From NCBI RefSeq assembly GCF_016464385.1, contig NZ_JADMLH010000015.1:1-64000 (forward strand): DNA of 64,000 nucleotides. Direction: 5' to 3'. Made by a program: the position numbers and the translations under genes. The first letter of the stretch is position 1, and each line of letters begins with the position of its first letter. Shown here in pieces: positions 8,312 to 17,146 of this stretch. The stretch comes from Nucisporomicrobium flavum (GTDB lineage: Bacteria; Actinomycetota; Actinomycetes; Mycobacteriales; Micromonosporaceae). Under the pieces are notes generated by a model that saw only the letters and a program-made list of their open reading frames with translations, was not told where the DNA came from and made no database searches.

Positions 8312-8366
8312 GAGACAGTCTCATCGATGCATTAGTTAACAAGCAAGTAATCCTGGTTCCGGAACC
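8312..8366. promoter_or_regulatory. Two palindromes in the divergent SDR / aldo-keto reductase promoter
   Basis: GAGACAGTCTC (8312-8322) and GGTTCCGGAACC (8355-8366) are perfect palindromes in an AT-richer patch that also holds GTTAAC. The second ends about 22 bases before the aldo/keto reductase ATG. They are candidate operators for the MmyB-type regulator; the assignment is inference. Confidence 0.4.
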
Positions 8367-8388
8367 GTTGACGGGGCACATAGCCGTC

Positions 8389-9453
8389 ATGGAGTACCGC
8401 AGCCTCGGACGTACCGGAATGCACGTCAGCCCGCTCTGCCTCGGCGCCATGATGTTCGGCGCCTGGGGCGAGCCGGACCACGACACGTCGATCGGCATCA
8501 TCCACCGGGCCCTGGACGCCGGCATCACCTTCATCGACACCGCCGACGTCTACTCGCAGGGCGAGAGCGAGATCATCGTCGGCAAGGCGCTGGCGAACGG
8601 CCGCCGCGACGACGTCATCCTCGCCACCAAGTTCCACGGCCAGATGGGCGTACCGGCGGACGCCCCCGCCGGCACCAAGGGCGACCCCAACAGCCAGGGC
8701 AACTCCCGCCGCTGGATCATCCGCGAGGTCGAGAACAGCCTGCGCCGGCTCGGCACCGACTGGATCGACCTCTACCAGGTGCACCGCCCGTCGCCCGACA
8801 CGGACCTCGAGGAGACCCTCTCCGCCCTGACCGACCTGCAGCGCCAGGGCAAGATCCGCGCGTTCGGCTCGTCGACGTTCCCGGCCCACGAGATCGTCGA
8901 GGCCCAGTGGGTGGCACAGCGCCGCGGCCTCGGACGCTTCGTCACGGAACAGCCGCCGTACTCGATGCTGGTCCGCGGCATCGAAGCCGACCTCCTGCCG
9001 GTCGCGCAGCAGTACGGCATGGGCGTCATCCCCTGGAGCCCGCTCGCGGGCGGCTGGCTGAGCGGCAAGTACCGCAAGGGCCGGGAAACCCCGGGCTCGA
9101 CGCGAGCGAACCGCCTCCCGCAGCGCTACGACCTCTCCCTGCCGGAGAACCAGCGCAAACTGGACGCGGCCGACAAGCTCGGCCAGTTGGCCGACGAGGC
9201 AGGTATCCCGCTGGTGCACCTGGCGATCGCCTTCGTCCTGCACCACCCGGCCGTGACCGCGCCGATCATCGGGCCGCGCACGATGGAGCACCTCGAGTCC
9301 CAGATCGGCGCGCTGGACGTGACGCTGAGCACGGACGTGCTGGACCGCATCGATGAGATCGTCGCGCCGGGCACCACCTTCAGCCGCGCGGACTCGGGCT
9401 ACGTCCCGCCTGCGTTGACCGACCCCTTCGCCCGCCGCCGGCGTACGGCCTGA
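8389..9453 (+). CDS. Aldo/keto reductase
   Basis: A 354-residue NADP(H)-dependent (alpha/beta)8 barrel. Family motifs are seen in order: MEYRSLGRTGMHVSPLCLG at the start, FIDTADVYSQGESE (catalytic Asp and Tyr), ATKFHG (catalytic Lys), IDLYQVHRP with the catalytic His, and PIIGPRTMEHLE in the cofactor phosphate site. Closest in style to the AKR11/AKR12 general-stress or perakine-type reductases. A TTG seven codons upstream is possible but the ATG begins at the family's conserved MEYR-LG start; the ribosome binding site is weak (GGGG). Monocistronic; divergent from the SDR at 7256. Confidence 0.88.
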   Translation: MEYRSLGRTGMHVSPLCLGAMMFGAWGEPDHDTSIGIIHRALDAGITFIDTADVYSQGESEIIVGKALANGRRDDVILATKFHGQMGVPADAPAGTKGDPNSQGNSRRWIIREVENSLRRLGTDWIDLYQVHRPSPDTDLEETLSALTDLQRQGKIRAFGSSTFPAHEIVEAQWVAQRRGLGRFVTEQPPYSMLVRGIEADLLPVAQQYGMGVIPWSPLAGGWLSGKYRKGRETPGSTRANRLPQRYDLSLPENQRKLDAADKLGQLADEAGIPLVHLAIAFVLHHPAVTAPIIGPRTMEHLESQIGALDVTLSTDVLDRIDEIVAPGTTFSRADSGYVPPALTDPFARRRRTA

Positions 9454-9473
9454 GCAGACGATATCCGGGGTAC

Positions 9474-9535
9474 TTGCCACAGGACCGCGACTTGACACTT
9501 GATGGCAAATCGGGGTTCTGTGGCAACATTGCCAT
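9474..9535. promoter_or_regulatory. Cluster of four TTGCCA/TGGCAA half-sites: probable autoregulatory operator
   Basis: TTGCCA occurs at 9474 and 9529 and its complement TGGCAA at 9503 and 9521. They pair as TTGCCACAGGA (9474-9484) with TTCTGTGGCAA (9516-9526, 10 of 11 complementary) and as ATGGCAA (9502-9508) with TTGCCAT (9529-9535). A TTGACA box at 9492-9497 lies between them. The last half-site abuts the ATG at 9536. This is the layout expected when the first protein of the module represses its own operon. Confidence 0.65.
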
Positions 9536-10612
9536 ATGGAGAAGCTGCTGACGCGCGAATTGCTGCCCACGGCCTTCGCCCGCTTCCGCGATCTCCTGGA
9601 GGACGACAGCCTCGACGTCAGGGTGGACGGGCGGTACGGCGACGGCGACCGCGATGCGGTCTGGGAGGTGCGGACCGCCCGGCTCACTGTTGAGATCACC
9701 GTGCGGGGGTTCTCGCGCTTCACGCCCCGGCACGTCGATCAGCTCATCGGTGAACTCTCCCGGCTGCGCAGTCAGTCGATTCTGGTGGTGGCGCCCTGGC
9801 TCAGCCCTCGCTCGCGCCAGCTCCTCGCCGAACAGAGGATCAACCACCTGGATCTGACCGGCAACGGGCAGATCCGAGTCCCGGGCCTTCCGATCCTCGT
9901 CCACACCGAGGGCGCCACCAGTGACCCCTTCCCGTCCGAGAGTCCCCGGCGCGGCCTGCAGGGGCGCTCGGTCAACGGCTTGGTGCGCGCCCTCGTGGAC
10001 CACGCCCCGCCGTATCGGATCACCGATCTTGCACGCGTCGCCGGGGTGAGCCCGGCGTACGCCTCGCGGACGGTGGAGGCACTGGGCAGCGAACGCCTGC
10101 TGCGCCGCGGCGCCAACCGCATGATCGAAGAAGTCGACTGGTCGCGCCTGCTGCGGGAGCGGGCCCGGCACTACTCGCTGATCAAGTCGAATCGGGGTAG
10201 CGGTTACGTGGCCCGGGCCGGCCTCGACAGGGTCGTCCGCGACCTCGGGTCGGAAGCCGTACGCGCCGACAGTCAGATGCTCGTGACCGGCTCGTACGCG
10301 GTGCGCGAGATCGTGACGGTCGCTGCACCGGCCCAGTTGGCCCTCTATGTCCCTGACCCGGTGACGTTTGCCGAAGAGCACCAACTGCTCCCTGCCGACC
10401 GGGGCGCGAACGTCCTGCTGCTGCGGGCGGCGCACCCATCGCAGCTGACGCGTGCCCGCGTCGTCCGAGGTGCTCTTCACGCCGGCCTGTCCCAGGTGGC
10501 GCTGGATTGCCTCAGCGGAAACGGGCGCCTCCCGGAGGAAGGGGAGGCGCTGATCGAATGGATGGAAGAACACACTGGACAGTGGCGGAGTGACTACCTG
10601 ACAGGCGACTAG
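9536..10612 (+). CDS. AbiEi-like antitoxin/regulator: nuclease-like N-terminus plus winged helix
   Basis: A 358-residue protein. Residues ~35-130 look like a restriction-endonuclease-type fold: a strand-rich stretch WEVRTARLTVEITVRG, a helix RHVDQLIGELSRL, then ILVVAPWLSPRSRQLL and the hallmark INHLDLTGN. In nuclease-competent relatives the second motif is ExK; here it reads VEITV, so the catalytic Lys seems missing and the domain is probably inactive. Residues ~155-195 are a winged helix (YRITDLARVAGVSPAYASRTVEAL). The C-terminal half has no motif I recognise. It is followed after 10 bases by a nucleotidyltransferase gene, the order of AbiE type IV toxin-antitoxin systems, and preceded by inverted repeats. 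Function as antitoxin/repressor is inferred. Confidence 0.7.
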   Translation: MEKLLTRELLPTAFARFRDLLEDDSLDVRVDGRYGDGDRDAVWEVRTARLTVEITVRGFSRFTPRHVDQLIGELSRLRSQSILVVAPWLSPRSRQLLAEQRINHLDLTGNGQIRVPGLPILVHTEGATSDPFPSESPRRGLQGRSVNGLVRALVDHAPPYRITDLARVAGVSPAYASRTVEALGSERLLRRGANRMIEEVDWSRLLRERARHYSLIKSNRGSGYVARAGLDRVVRDLGSEAVRADSQMLVTGSYAVREIVTVAAPAQLALYVPDPVTFAEEHQLLPADRGANVLLLRAAHPSQLTRARVVRGALHAGLSQVALDCLSGNGRLPEEGEALIEWMEEHTGQWRSDYLTGD

Positions 10613-10622
10613 TCTGTCCTTT

Positions 10623-11507
10623 GTGTTCGACTCTCAGTACGACCCGCTGTACGTTGCGGCCCGCCGTGTCCTGCTTGACGCCTGCGATGCACTGGACGCC
10701 CACCGCGAGGCGCTGGTCCTGGTGGGCGCGCAGGCCGTCTATCTCCGCGCCGGCGATGCGGATCTCGAGGGTGTCGCCCCGTTCACGACGGATGCGGACC
10801 TCAGTATCGATCCCATGCTCCTCGCCGCCGACCCGGCCATCGTGCGGGCGATGACCGACGCCGGATTCGCTCTGAAGGTCAAGGCCGGCGGCAACGGGGT
10901 CGAGCCGGGGGCCGGGCTACGGCGTACCGAGGTGCGCGGCGCGCAGACTCTCATCGAGGTCGACCTCATGGTCGCGGAGAGCATCGCGCCCGGATCCGGG
11001 CGCGATGCCAAGCTGCCCGATCACGGGAAGAACGCCTCGCGTATCGCGGCTGGTCTCGAGGCCAGCTTGCTGGACAACGACAGGATGACGATCACCAGCT
11101 TGGAGCCCGGCAGGGACCCTCGCGCGGCGACGCTCCGCGTGGCGGGCGCGCCGGCTCTCCTGGTCGCGAAGGCGCACAAGATCGGAGAACGCGTCGCCGC
11201 AGGCAGGGGGAGCCGCATCAAGCCGAAGGACGCAGGCGACGTCTTCCGGCTCATGCGTGGTCGTCTCTCGCCGCAGATGGTCGGGATGCGGCTTGCCGAG
11301 CTGAAGTGCCAGCCGATCTGTTCCGCCGGCGTTGAAGCCGCGATGAGGTACTTCGACGAGTTGTTCGGGGCCCCTCGTGCGCGCGGTGTCGAACTGGCCG
11401 TCGACAACCTTGCCAGCGCGGCACCCGAGGACGAGGTTCGCGCTGTGATGCCGGCCTATGTCAGGGCGATGCTCGCCGCGTACCGCGGGGCCGGTACTGA
11501 AGTGTGA
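10623..11507 (+). CDS. AbiEii-like nucleotidyltransferase (putative toxin)
   Basis: A 294-residue protein beginning with a GTG. It carries a minimal nucleotidyltransferase core: LVGAQAVYLRAGDADL (the glycine/serine helix-capping region) and TTDADLSIDP, which holds the metal-binding DxD pair, at about residues 35-65. A third carboxylate is likely in TLIEVDLMVAE (~115-125). The later RIKPKDAGDVFRLMRG is typical of AbiEii/MNT-like nucleotidyltransferases. AbiEii toxins transfer nucleotides, for example to tRNA ends, and stop growth. No clear ribosome binding site precedes the GTG, so translation may be coupled to the upstream gene. The phage-defence role is inference from gene pairing. Confidence 0.7.
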   Translation: MFDSQYDPLYVAARRVLLDACDALDAHREALVLVGAQAVYLRAGDADLEGVAPFTTDADLSIDPMLLAADPAIVRAMTDAGFALKVKAGGNGVEPGAGLRRTEVRGAQTLIEVDLMVAESIAPGSGRDAKLPDHGKNASRIAAGLEASLLDNDRMTITSLEPGRDPRAATLRVAGAPALLVAKAHKIGERVAAGRGSRIKPKDAGDVFRLMRGRLSPQMVGMRLAELKCQPICSAGVEAAMRYFDELFGAPRARGVELAVDNLASAAPEDEVRAVMPAYVRAMLAAYRGAGTEV

Positions 11508-11572
11508 TTTGACAGTCTTTGGGGCTGAAGCGAAGGGTATGCAGGGCATCGGCGTCCCGCCCGGAGGTCCCC

Positions 11573-14539
11573 TTGGTCGCACTGTCCCGTCGGCAGCTCC
11601 TCATGCTGGCCGGTATCAGCGGCGTGAGCAGCGCATTCGCCGGCTCCTCGGCCGCGGTCGGTGCGCCGCGGGCGGCGGGGCCGGTGGCCGCTGTTTACCG
11701 TGAGGCACTGCACCTGCACACGCGGTGGGTGGAGGAGCAGTGGGACGACGCGAGCGGGGCGTACCGGGGCGGTGAGTTCCGGTTCATTTCCGTGCTCGGT
11801 AACGCTGTTCTGCTCGGCATGGACGACTACGACGCCGGGCTCGCGGGGGTCGATGCGGCGACGCTCAGGGCGCGGACGGTGGCGACGATCAAGCGGTTCG
11901 CCGCCACCAACCGGCTCGCCGGGGGCAACGAGTGGGGGCGGCTGCTGTTCTGGGACTCCACGTTCGAGCTGTACTTCGTGCTCGCCGCCCGGCTGATGTG
12001 GGCCGACCTCGACGCCGCCACCCGGGCGAACGTGCAGCGCATCGCCGAGGGGCAGGCCGCGTACGCGTACGAGCTGAACACCCAGGACGACCCGTTGAGC
12101 GCCGGCTTCACGCCGAACGGGACCGCCGGCGGGTGGAAGGGCGACAGCAAGCTGACGGCGATGGGGGCGTACGCGCAGGCGCTCGTGCCCGGGACGGCCT
12201 GGACCACCGACCCGGAGTCGGCCGAGTCCTGGCGGGAGCGGTTCCTCTTCTGGGCGAGCAATGCCAGCGCCCTGCCCGTCGCCGACCGGGCGAATCCGGC
12301 CGTGGTGGACGGGGACCGGATCGACCAGCGGACCACCGCGCACAACATCCACGACTCGTTCATCGTGGAGAGTGGCGGCTCGGTGAGCCCGGACCATCAG
12401 GCCGAGCTGTGGCGTACGGCGGGCCGCGGAGCGATCCACTTCCTCGTGGCCGGGCAGCCGGTGCCGGAGATCCTGACCCGCCAGCCCAGCGGCGAGCAGC
12501 TGTGGCGGACCCTGCGCCTGCTGGCGAGCGACGCCGGTGAGCCGGTCATGCCGATGGCCACCGACCGCTACCACCTCTACGGGCGCGATGTGCTCCCGCT
12601 GGCCTTCCTGGCGCAGGTGGCCGGGGACCGGGACGCGGCCCGCGCCGAGGCCGACCTTGCCGAGCGGCTGGTGCCGTACGTGCGGCACGAGCCCGAGTTC
12701 CGGCTCGTGAAGTTCGGTGCGGAGGAGAGCGAGGAGCCGGTGGCCCGCGCGGAGGTCGCCGTCGCCTATCTGTTCCACCGCCTCCGCAAGACGCCCGTGG
12801 CACCGGTGTCGAAGCAGGAGTTCTTCCGTTCCGCCGCGGGCACCCGGGACTTCGGACGGGACGTCGGCCTCACGGTCCACCAGTCGCCGGCGGCGTTCGC
12901 GGCGGCGGTCACGAAGGCCGAGTTCGCCCGCTTCCTGTGGCAGCCTGGCCACGACAACTGGCTGGTCGACGCGCGGGTGCCGGCGTTCCTGCCCGCGGGC
13001 GCGCATCCCACCGAGCGCTGGACGAGGGCGTACACCAAGAACCGTGACGGGGTCGACGCGACCGCGACCGTCCTCGCGGTCAGCGGCGGGTACGCCGGCT
13101 TCACCACGCTGCCCACGGGCACGGTGGTGTACGCCAGCACGGGCCTCCCGGGGGAAGGCAACCTCGCGCTGTTCACGATCGCGATGCCGGGCGTGCCGGG
13201 TCTCACCGGCCGCCGGACGTTCACCTTCGACGGCGGCCGCGCCGAGCTCGACGACGAGTTCACCGGGAGCATCGCGTTCAGCCCGCGCAAGGCCCGCTAC
13301 GTGCGGATGCTCGGGCGGGAACCGGCCACGAAGTTCGGCTATTCGATCTACACGTTCGAGGTCCTTGACGTGCGGGGCGCCGACCTGGCCCAGGGCGCCA
13401 TGCCCACCGCGTCGTCGGAGGACGTCTGGTATCCGGCCCGCCACACCACCGACGGCAACCCGCTGACCCGCTGGACGGTGGCCGCCGAGGAACGCGGCCG
13501 GGCGGACAGCTGGCTCGCCGTGGACCTCGGCCTGGCGGTGCGGGTCGCCGGCGTGCGGATCCACTGGGAGGCCGCGTACGCCAAGAGGTTCGTCATCCAG
13601 ACCTCGATCGACGGCCTGACCTGGACCGATGCGGCGGCCGTCCCGGAGACCCGCGCCGCGCGGCGGTGGGTCGGCATCGACGGGCGCGCCGGCGTCGTCA
13701 CCCACGGCGGCAAGGGAAAGATCACCGTGACGGCGGCCGGCATCAGCGCGCCGGCGCCCCTGATCGAGGGGTACGCCGGCAGCCGCCGTGACCTGGCAGC
13801 GGCCGCGACCCGGGCCCTGCCCGCCGCCGAGGGTCTGTCCGTCAGCGACGCCGACGGCTACCTCAGCCTCTTCAACCTCGCGCCCGACCCGGTGCGCGAT
13901 GTGACCGTCCGCCTCCCCTCGCGGTCCCGGCTCTACCGGGGGATGCAGGTGGCGACCGGCAAGGGCTTGGAGTGGGAGGTCAGCCTCAAGGGCAGCACCG
14001 CCCGCGTCGAGCCGCCCCGCTTCACTGTCGAGGGTGCGGCGCCGGCCGGCACCCGCTTCGAGGTGCACGACTCGCACCACGTGACGGTGACGGCCCCGCG
14101 GGACCACCGCGTACGGATCACGCTGCGGTGCGGTTCCTGGTCGGCGGGCGTACGCCTGGCCTCCGGGAGGTCGCGCCGGTTCACCGTGCCGGGCGGGCCG
14201 GTGACGCCGACCGCCGACCTGGCCCGCGGCCGCACCACCTTCCCGACCTCGCCGCTGCCCGAGGGCATGACCTCGCCGGGCCGGGCGGTCGACGGCGATC
14301 CGGCCACGTCGTGGCGGCCCGGTCCGGCCGGCCGCATGGTCGTCGACCTCGGCACGGTCACCCGGGTGCGTCGCGTCGACCTGACATGGGGTACGGGCCA
14401 CCGCCGTCCGCACCGGATCGAGGCCTCCCAGGACGGGCTGACGTACGGGGCCCTGGGCGCCCGGGCCCGTTACGTGGCGGTCGTCGTCGACGGGTGGCGG
14501 CCGGGCGACGCCGAGCTCGTGGAGCTCGCTCTCACCTGA
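11573..14539 (+). CDS. Tat-exported protein with discoidin (F5/8 type C) modules
   Basis: A 988-residue secreted protein. I chose the TTG at 11573 because GGAGG stands 5 bases before it and the product begins VALSRRQLLMLAGISG, a twin-arginine signal. The first ~450 residues are helical with many aromatic and acidic positions (TRWVEEQWDDASGAY, LLFWDSTFELYFVLA) and resemble an alpha/alpha barrel, but no catalytic motif was recognised. Discoidin elements follow: ARYVRMLGREPATKFGYSIYTFEV (tail-type strands, shown here in parts), then PTASSEDVWYPA...TDGNPLTRW and RIHWEAAYAKRFVIQTSIDG, and a second module near the C-terminus (SPGRAVDGDPATSWRPG...VDLGTVTRV). Probably binds or acts on an extracellular polysaccharide. 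Related modules occur in the secreted protein at 23335. Confidence 0.75.
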   Translation: MVALSRRQLLMLAGISGVSSAFAGSSAAVGAPRAAGPVAAVYREALHLHTRWVEEQWDDASGAYRGGEFRFISVLGNAVLLGMDDYDAGLAGVDAATLRARTVATIKRFAATNRLAGGNEWGRLLFWDSTFELYFVLAARLMWADLDAATRANVQRIAEGQAAYAYELNTQDDPLSAGFTPNGTAGGWKGDSKLTAMGAYAQALVPGTAWTTDPESAESWRERFLFWASNASALPVADRANPAVVDGDRIDQRTTAHNIHDSFIVESGGSVSPDHQAELWRTAGRGAIHFLVAGQPVPEILTRQPSGEQLWRTLRLLASDAGEPVMPMATDRYHLYGRDVLPLAFLAQVAGDRDAARAEADLAERLVPYVRHEPEFRLVKFGAEESEEPVARAEVAVAYLFHRLRKTPVAPVSKQEFFRSAAGTRDFGRDVGLTVHQSPAAFAAAVTKAEFARFLWQPGHDNWLVDARVPAFLPAGAHPTERWTRAYTKNRDGVDATATVLAVSGGYAGFTTLPTGTVVYASTGLPGEGNLALFTIAMPGVPGLTGRRTFTFDGGRAELDDEFTGSIAFSPRKARYVRMLGREPATKFGYSIYTFEVLDVRGADLAQGAMPTASSEDVWYPARHTTDGNPLTRWTVAAEERGRADSWLAVDLGLAVRVAGVRIHWEAAYAKRFVIQTSIDGLTWTDAAAVPETRAARRWVGIDGRAGVVTHGGKGKITVTAAGISAPAPLIEGYAGSRRDLAAAATRALPAAEGLSVSDADGYLSLFNLAPDPVRDVTVRLPSRSRLYRGMQVATGKGLEWEVSLKGSTARVEPPRFTVEGAAPAGTRFEVHDSHHVTVTAPRDHRVRITLRCGSWSAGVRLASGRSRRFTVPGGPVTPTADLARGRTTFPTSPLPEGMTSPGRAVDGDPATSWRPGPAGRMVVDLGTVTRVRRVDLTWGTGHRRPHRIEASQDGLTYGALGARARYVAVVVDGWRPGDAELVELALT

Positions 14540-14612
14540 CCGGCTTTCGCGTTTTCGCCCCTCGGCCCCCGTACGGGAGTGATGATCGTCCCGGACGAGA
14601 GGTGGTGCCGGG

Positions 14613-16262
14613 ATGGCGGGCAGGACCAACGGCGCCGTCGAGGTGACGGTGCAGCGCAACCCCGTGACCGGGTGGCTGGCGGACCGTGGCATGACGGTGA
14701 AGACCGTGCTGCCGGCGACCGCGATGGCGCTCGTGGCGATCATCGTCGGGACGCTGGCGCTGAGCCGGATGAACGAGATCAACGAGGACATCGGCGACCT
14801 CAAGGCCAAGCACGTCGACAGCCTCCAGCAGGTCGCAGAGCTGCGCGGCGGCATCGGCGACATGTTCCGCGGCATGCTCATCTGGCAGATCAGCCCGCCC
14901 GGCCCGGACAAACAGCAGGGCAAGCAGGACGTCCGCGACGCCGACACCAAGATCGACGGTGCGTTGGCCGCGTACGGGAAGATCGCCGCCGACTCACCCG
15001 TCCGGCGCAAGAACCTCGACGCCTTCACCGACGCCATGGGCCGCTACCGCACGCTGCGCGACACGATCGTCTTCCAGACGCCGCCGCCGGCGGGCTTCAC
15101 GCTGCCTCCGCCGGCCCAGATCGGCGCGGCGTTCCAGTCCGTCGAGGACGAGATGAACGGTGCCGTGGCCGCGCTGCAGAAGGCGGAGGACACGGAGGCG
15201 GACGCCATCACGGCCGAGTCGGGTGAGGAGTTCCGCAACGCCCGGCGGTACGTGATCGTGGCGCTGATCGCCGGCATCCTGCTGGCCGCCGCGATCGGGA
15301 TGCTGGTGGCGCGGCTGATCCGCCAGCAGCTGGCCTCGGTCGCCCACGCACTCGGCGCGGTAGCCGACGGCGACCTGACCGTGCCCGCGGAAGTGCGCTC
15401 GCGCGACGAGCTCGGACGGATGGCGGTGGCCGTGAACCGGGCCCGCGACGGCCTGCGCGGCACGGTCGCGCAGCTCACGGGCGGCGCCCAGGAGCTCGGC
15501 GCCAGCGCCCAGCAGCTCACCGGCGTCACCGGCCGGATCGGGGAGAGCGCCCGCGAGGCCGCCGCCCAGGCCGGGCTGGTGGCCGGGGCCGCCGGCGACG
15601 TCTCCGCCTCGGTGCAGACCGTGGCGGCCGGCAGCGACGAGATGGGCGCGTCCATCCGGGAGATCGCCCAGAACGCCAACGACGCCGCGCAGGTCGCCGC
15701 CGGTGCGGTCGGGGTCGCGCAGAACACCAACGAGACGGTCGCCAAGCTGGGCGCCTCCTCGGCCGAGATCGGCGACGTGGTCAAGGTGATCACGGCGATC
15801 GCGGAGCAGACGAACCTGCTCGCGCTCAACGCCACGATCGAGGCGGCCCGCGCCGGCGAGGCGGGCAAGGGCTTCGCCGTCGTCGCGTCCGAGGTCAAGG
15901 ACCTGGCGCAGGAGACGGCGAAGGCCACCGAGGACATCTCCCGCCGGGTGGAGACCATCCAGGCGGACACGTCGAGCGCGGTCGCGGCGATCGGCGAGAT
16001 CTCCCAGATCATCCAGCGGATCAACGACTACCAGGTCACGATCGCCTCCGCGGTCGAGGAGCAGACCGCCACGACCGGCGAGATGAGCCGCAGCATCACC
16101 GAGGCCGCGGGCGGCAGCTCGACGATCGCGGCGAACATCAACGGCGTCGCCCGCTCCGCCGAGGCGACGACCAGCACGCTTGCCGAGGCCGATGCGGCGG
16201 TCGCGCAGCTCAACCGGGTGGCGGACGAGCTGCGTACGGTCGCCGAGCGCTTCCGCGTGTAG
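14613..16262 (+). CDS. Methyl-accepting chemotaxis protein
   Basis: A 549-residue chemoreceptor. The first membrane helix is around residues 27-50 (VLPATAMALVAIIVGTLAL), followed by a four-helix-bundle type ligand domain (to ~205), a second helix (YVIVALIAGILLAAAIGML), a HAMP domain (VADGDLTVPAEVRSRDELGRM) and the cytoplasmic signalling coiled coil with the invariant hairpin tip IAEQTNLLALNATIEAARAG. No C-terminal CheR-docking pentapeptide is seen. Chemoreceptors in actinobacteria point to a motile stage such as swimming spores. Monocistronic; convergent with the erm-type gene, whose stop codon is directly adjacent. Confidence 0.95.
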   Translation: MAGRTNGAVEVTVQRNPVTGWLADRGMTVKTVLPATAMALVAIIVGTLALSRMNEINEDIGDLKAKHVDSLQQVAELRGGIGDMFRGMLIWQISPPGPDKQQGKQDVRDADTKIDGALAAYGKIAADSPVRRKNLDAFTDAMGRYRTLRDTIVFQTPPPAGFTLPPPAQIGAAFQSVEDEMNGAVAALQKAEDTEADAITAESGEEFRNARRYVIVALIAGILLAAAIGMLVARLIRQQLASVAHALGAVADGDLTVPAEVRSRDELGRMAVAVNRARDGLRGTVAQLTGGAQELGASAQQLTGVTGRIGESAREAAAQAGLVAGAAGDVSASVQTVAAGSDEMGASIREIAQNANDAAQVAAGAVGVAQNTNETVAKLGASSAEIGDVVKVITAIAEQTNLLALNATIEAARAGEAGKGFAVVASEVKDLAQETAKATEDISRRVETIQADTSSAVAAIGEISQIIQRINDYQVTIASAVEEQTATTGEMSRSITEAAGGSSTIAANINGVARSAEATTSTLAEADAAVAQLNRVADELRTVAERFRV

Positions 16263-17030
16263 TCATCGGCTGAGCAGGCGGTACAGGGTCAGCCACTGCT
16301 CAGGCCACACCTGGCCGACGGGTACGCCGGGCGCGAGCCGGACAGCACGGAACGCCGCGGCGGTGCGACGTACGCCGTAGCGGCCGGTCAAGGTGGCCTG
16401 AAGGGAACCGCCCAGCCCGGTAAAGCCGAGGTCCACGAAGCGCTGCCAGTCCGCGAGGTCCGGCATCAGCGGCACCGGGCGGCGGCGCACCCGCAGGACG
16501 CCGCCGTCGACGCGGGGGACCGGGCGGAACGCCGTACGCGGCAGCCGTCCGGCCAGCTCCCACGCGTGGTGCGGCCAGGTGCGGATCGTCAGCCGGCTCC
16601 AGCGTCCGTAGTCGCCGGTCCGCTTGCGGGCGTACTCGAGCTGCGTCACGAGGGTCGCGGTGGTGAGGGCCGGTGCGTCCAGGCACCACTCGACGACCGC
16701 CGAGGTGAGCGCGTACGGGATGTTGCCGACCACCGCGAACGGCTCCGCCGGGGGTACGGCCCGCAGGAAGTCCCCGGCCCGTACGGTCACCCCCGGCCGG
16801 TCGGGCAGCGCGGCGGCCAGCTCCGGGTCCACCTCGTACGCGACGAGCCGCCGGGTACGCCGGGCCAGCTCGGCGGTGAGGTGGCCGCGACCGGCGCCCA
16901 CCTCGTACACGAGATCGCCGGGTCCGATGTCCGTGGCCGCGACGACCTGCCGCAGCGAGCGGGGATCGGTGAGGAAGTTCTGTCCGTACGCCCGCCGGGC
17001 GCGGGCGTGTTCCTGTCGATGTGGCGCCAT
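16263..17030 (-). CDS. erm: Erm-family 23S rRNA (adenine-N6) methyltransferase
   Basis: A 255-residue member of the KsgA/Erm family. It has YGQNFL (15-20), the SAM loop EVGAGRGH (43-50), acidic motif YEVDPE, and the catalytic NIPY (103-106). The lack of an N-terminal extension, the AYGQNFLTDP start and the Arg-rich C-terminus place it with Erm macrolide/lincosamide/streptogramin B resistance methylases rather than with KsgA. Erm enzymes methylate A2058 of 23S rRNA and block drug binding. The start is the ATG at 17028-17030 with AGGA 8 bases upstream. It is preceded by a 35-codon leader ORF and a hairpin that covers the ribosome binding site, the layout of inducible erm genes. It could instead be a housekeeping relative. 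Confidence 0.82.
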   Translation of the reverse strand: MAPHRQEHARARRAYGQNFLTDPRSLRQVVAATDIGPGDLVYEVGAGRGHLTAELARRTRRLVAYEVDPELAAALPDRPGVTVRAGDFLRAVPPAEPFAVVGNIPYALTSAVVEWCLDAPALTTATLVTQLEYARKRTGDYGRWSRLTIRTWPHHAWELAGRLPRTAFRPVPRVDGGVLRVRRRPVPLMPDLADWQRFVDLGFTGLGGSLQATLTGRYGVRRTAAAFRAVRLAPGVPVGQVWPEQWLTLYRLLSR

Positions 17031-17039
17031 GACCTGGGT

Positions 17040-17077
17040 CCTGTCTGCCGCCGGGTGCGGCGGCGAACGCGGACAGG
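17040..17077 (-). promoter_or_regulatory. Hairpin sequestering the erm ribosome binding site
   Basis: Read on the minus strand, CCTGTC (17077-17072) pairs with GACAGG (17045-17040) and, inside, GCCGCC pairs with GGCGGC (17064-17047) around a 6-base loop. The 3' arm GACAGG contains the AGG of the AGGA ribosome binding site of the erm gene. In the folded state translation should be blocked. GACAGGCGTC (17072-17081) recurs exactly at 17210-17219 inside the leader ORF, offering a competing partner. Confidence 0.6.
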
Positions 17078-17146
17078 CGTCAGCGAGGCCCGTCCGTGGG
17101 AAAAGGACACGAAGGGGCCCTGGCGGCGCTCAGCTCAGGGGCAGGC

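Noticed and set aside
11456..15037. A 1193-codon open frame on the minus strand
   Set aside because: It runs antisense to the discoidin protein and the chemoreceptor, is rich in Arg, Pro, His and Gly, has no motifs, and arises from GC-rich codon use on the real genes.
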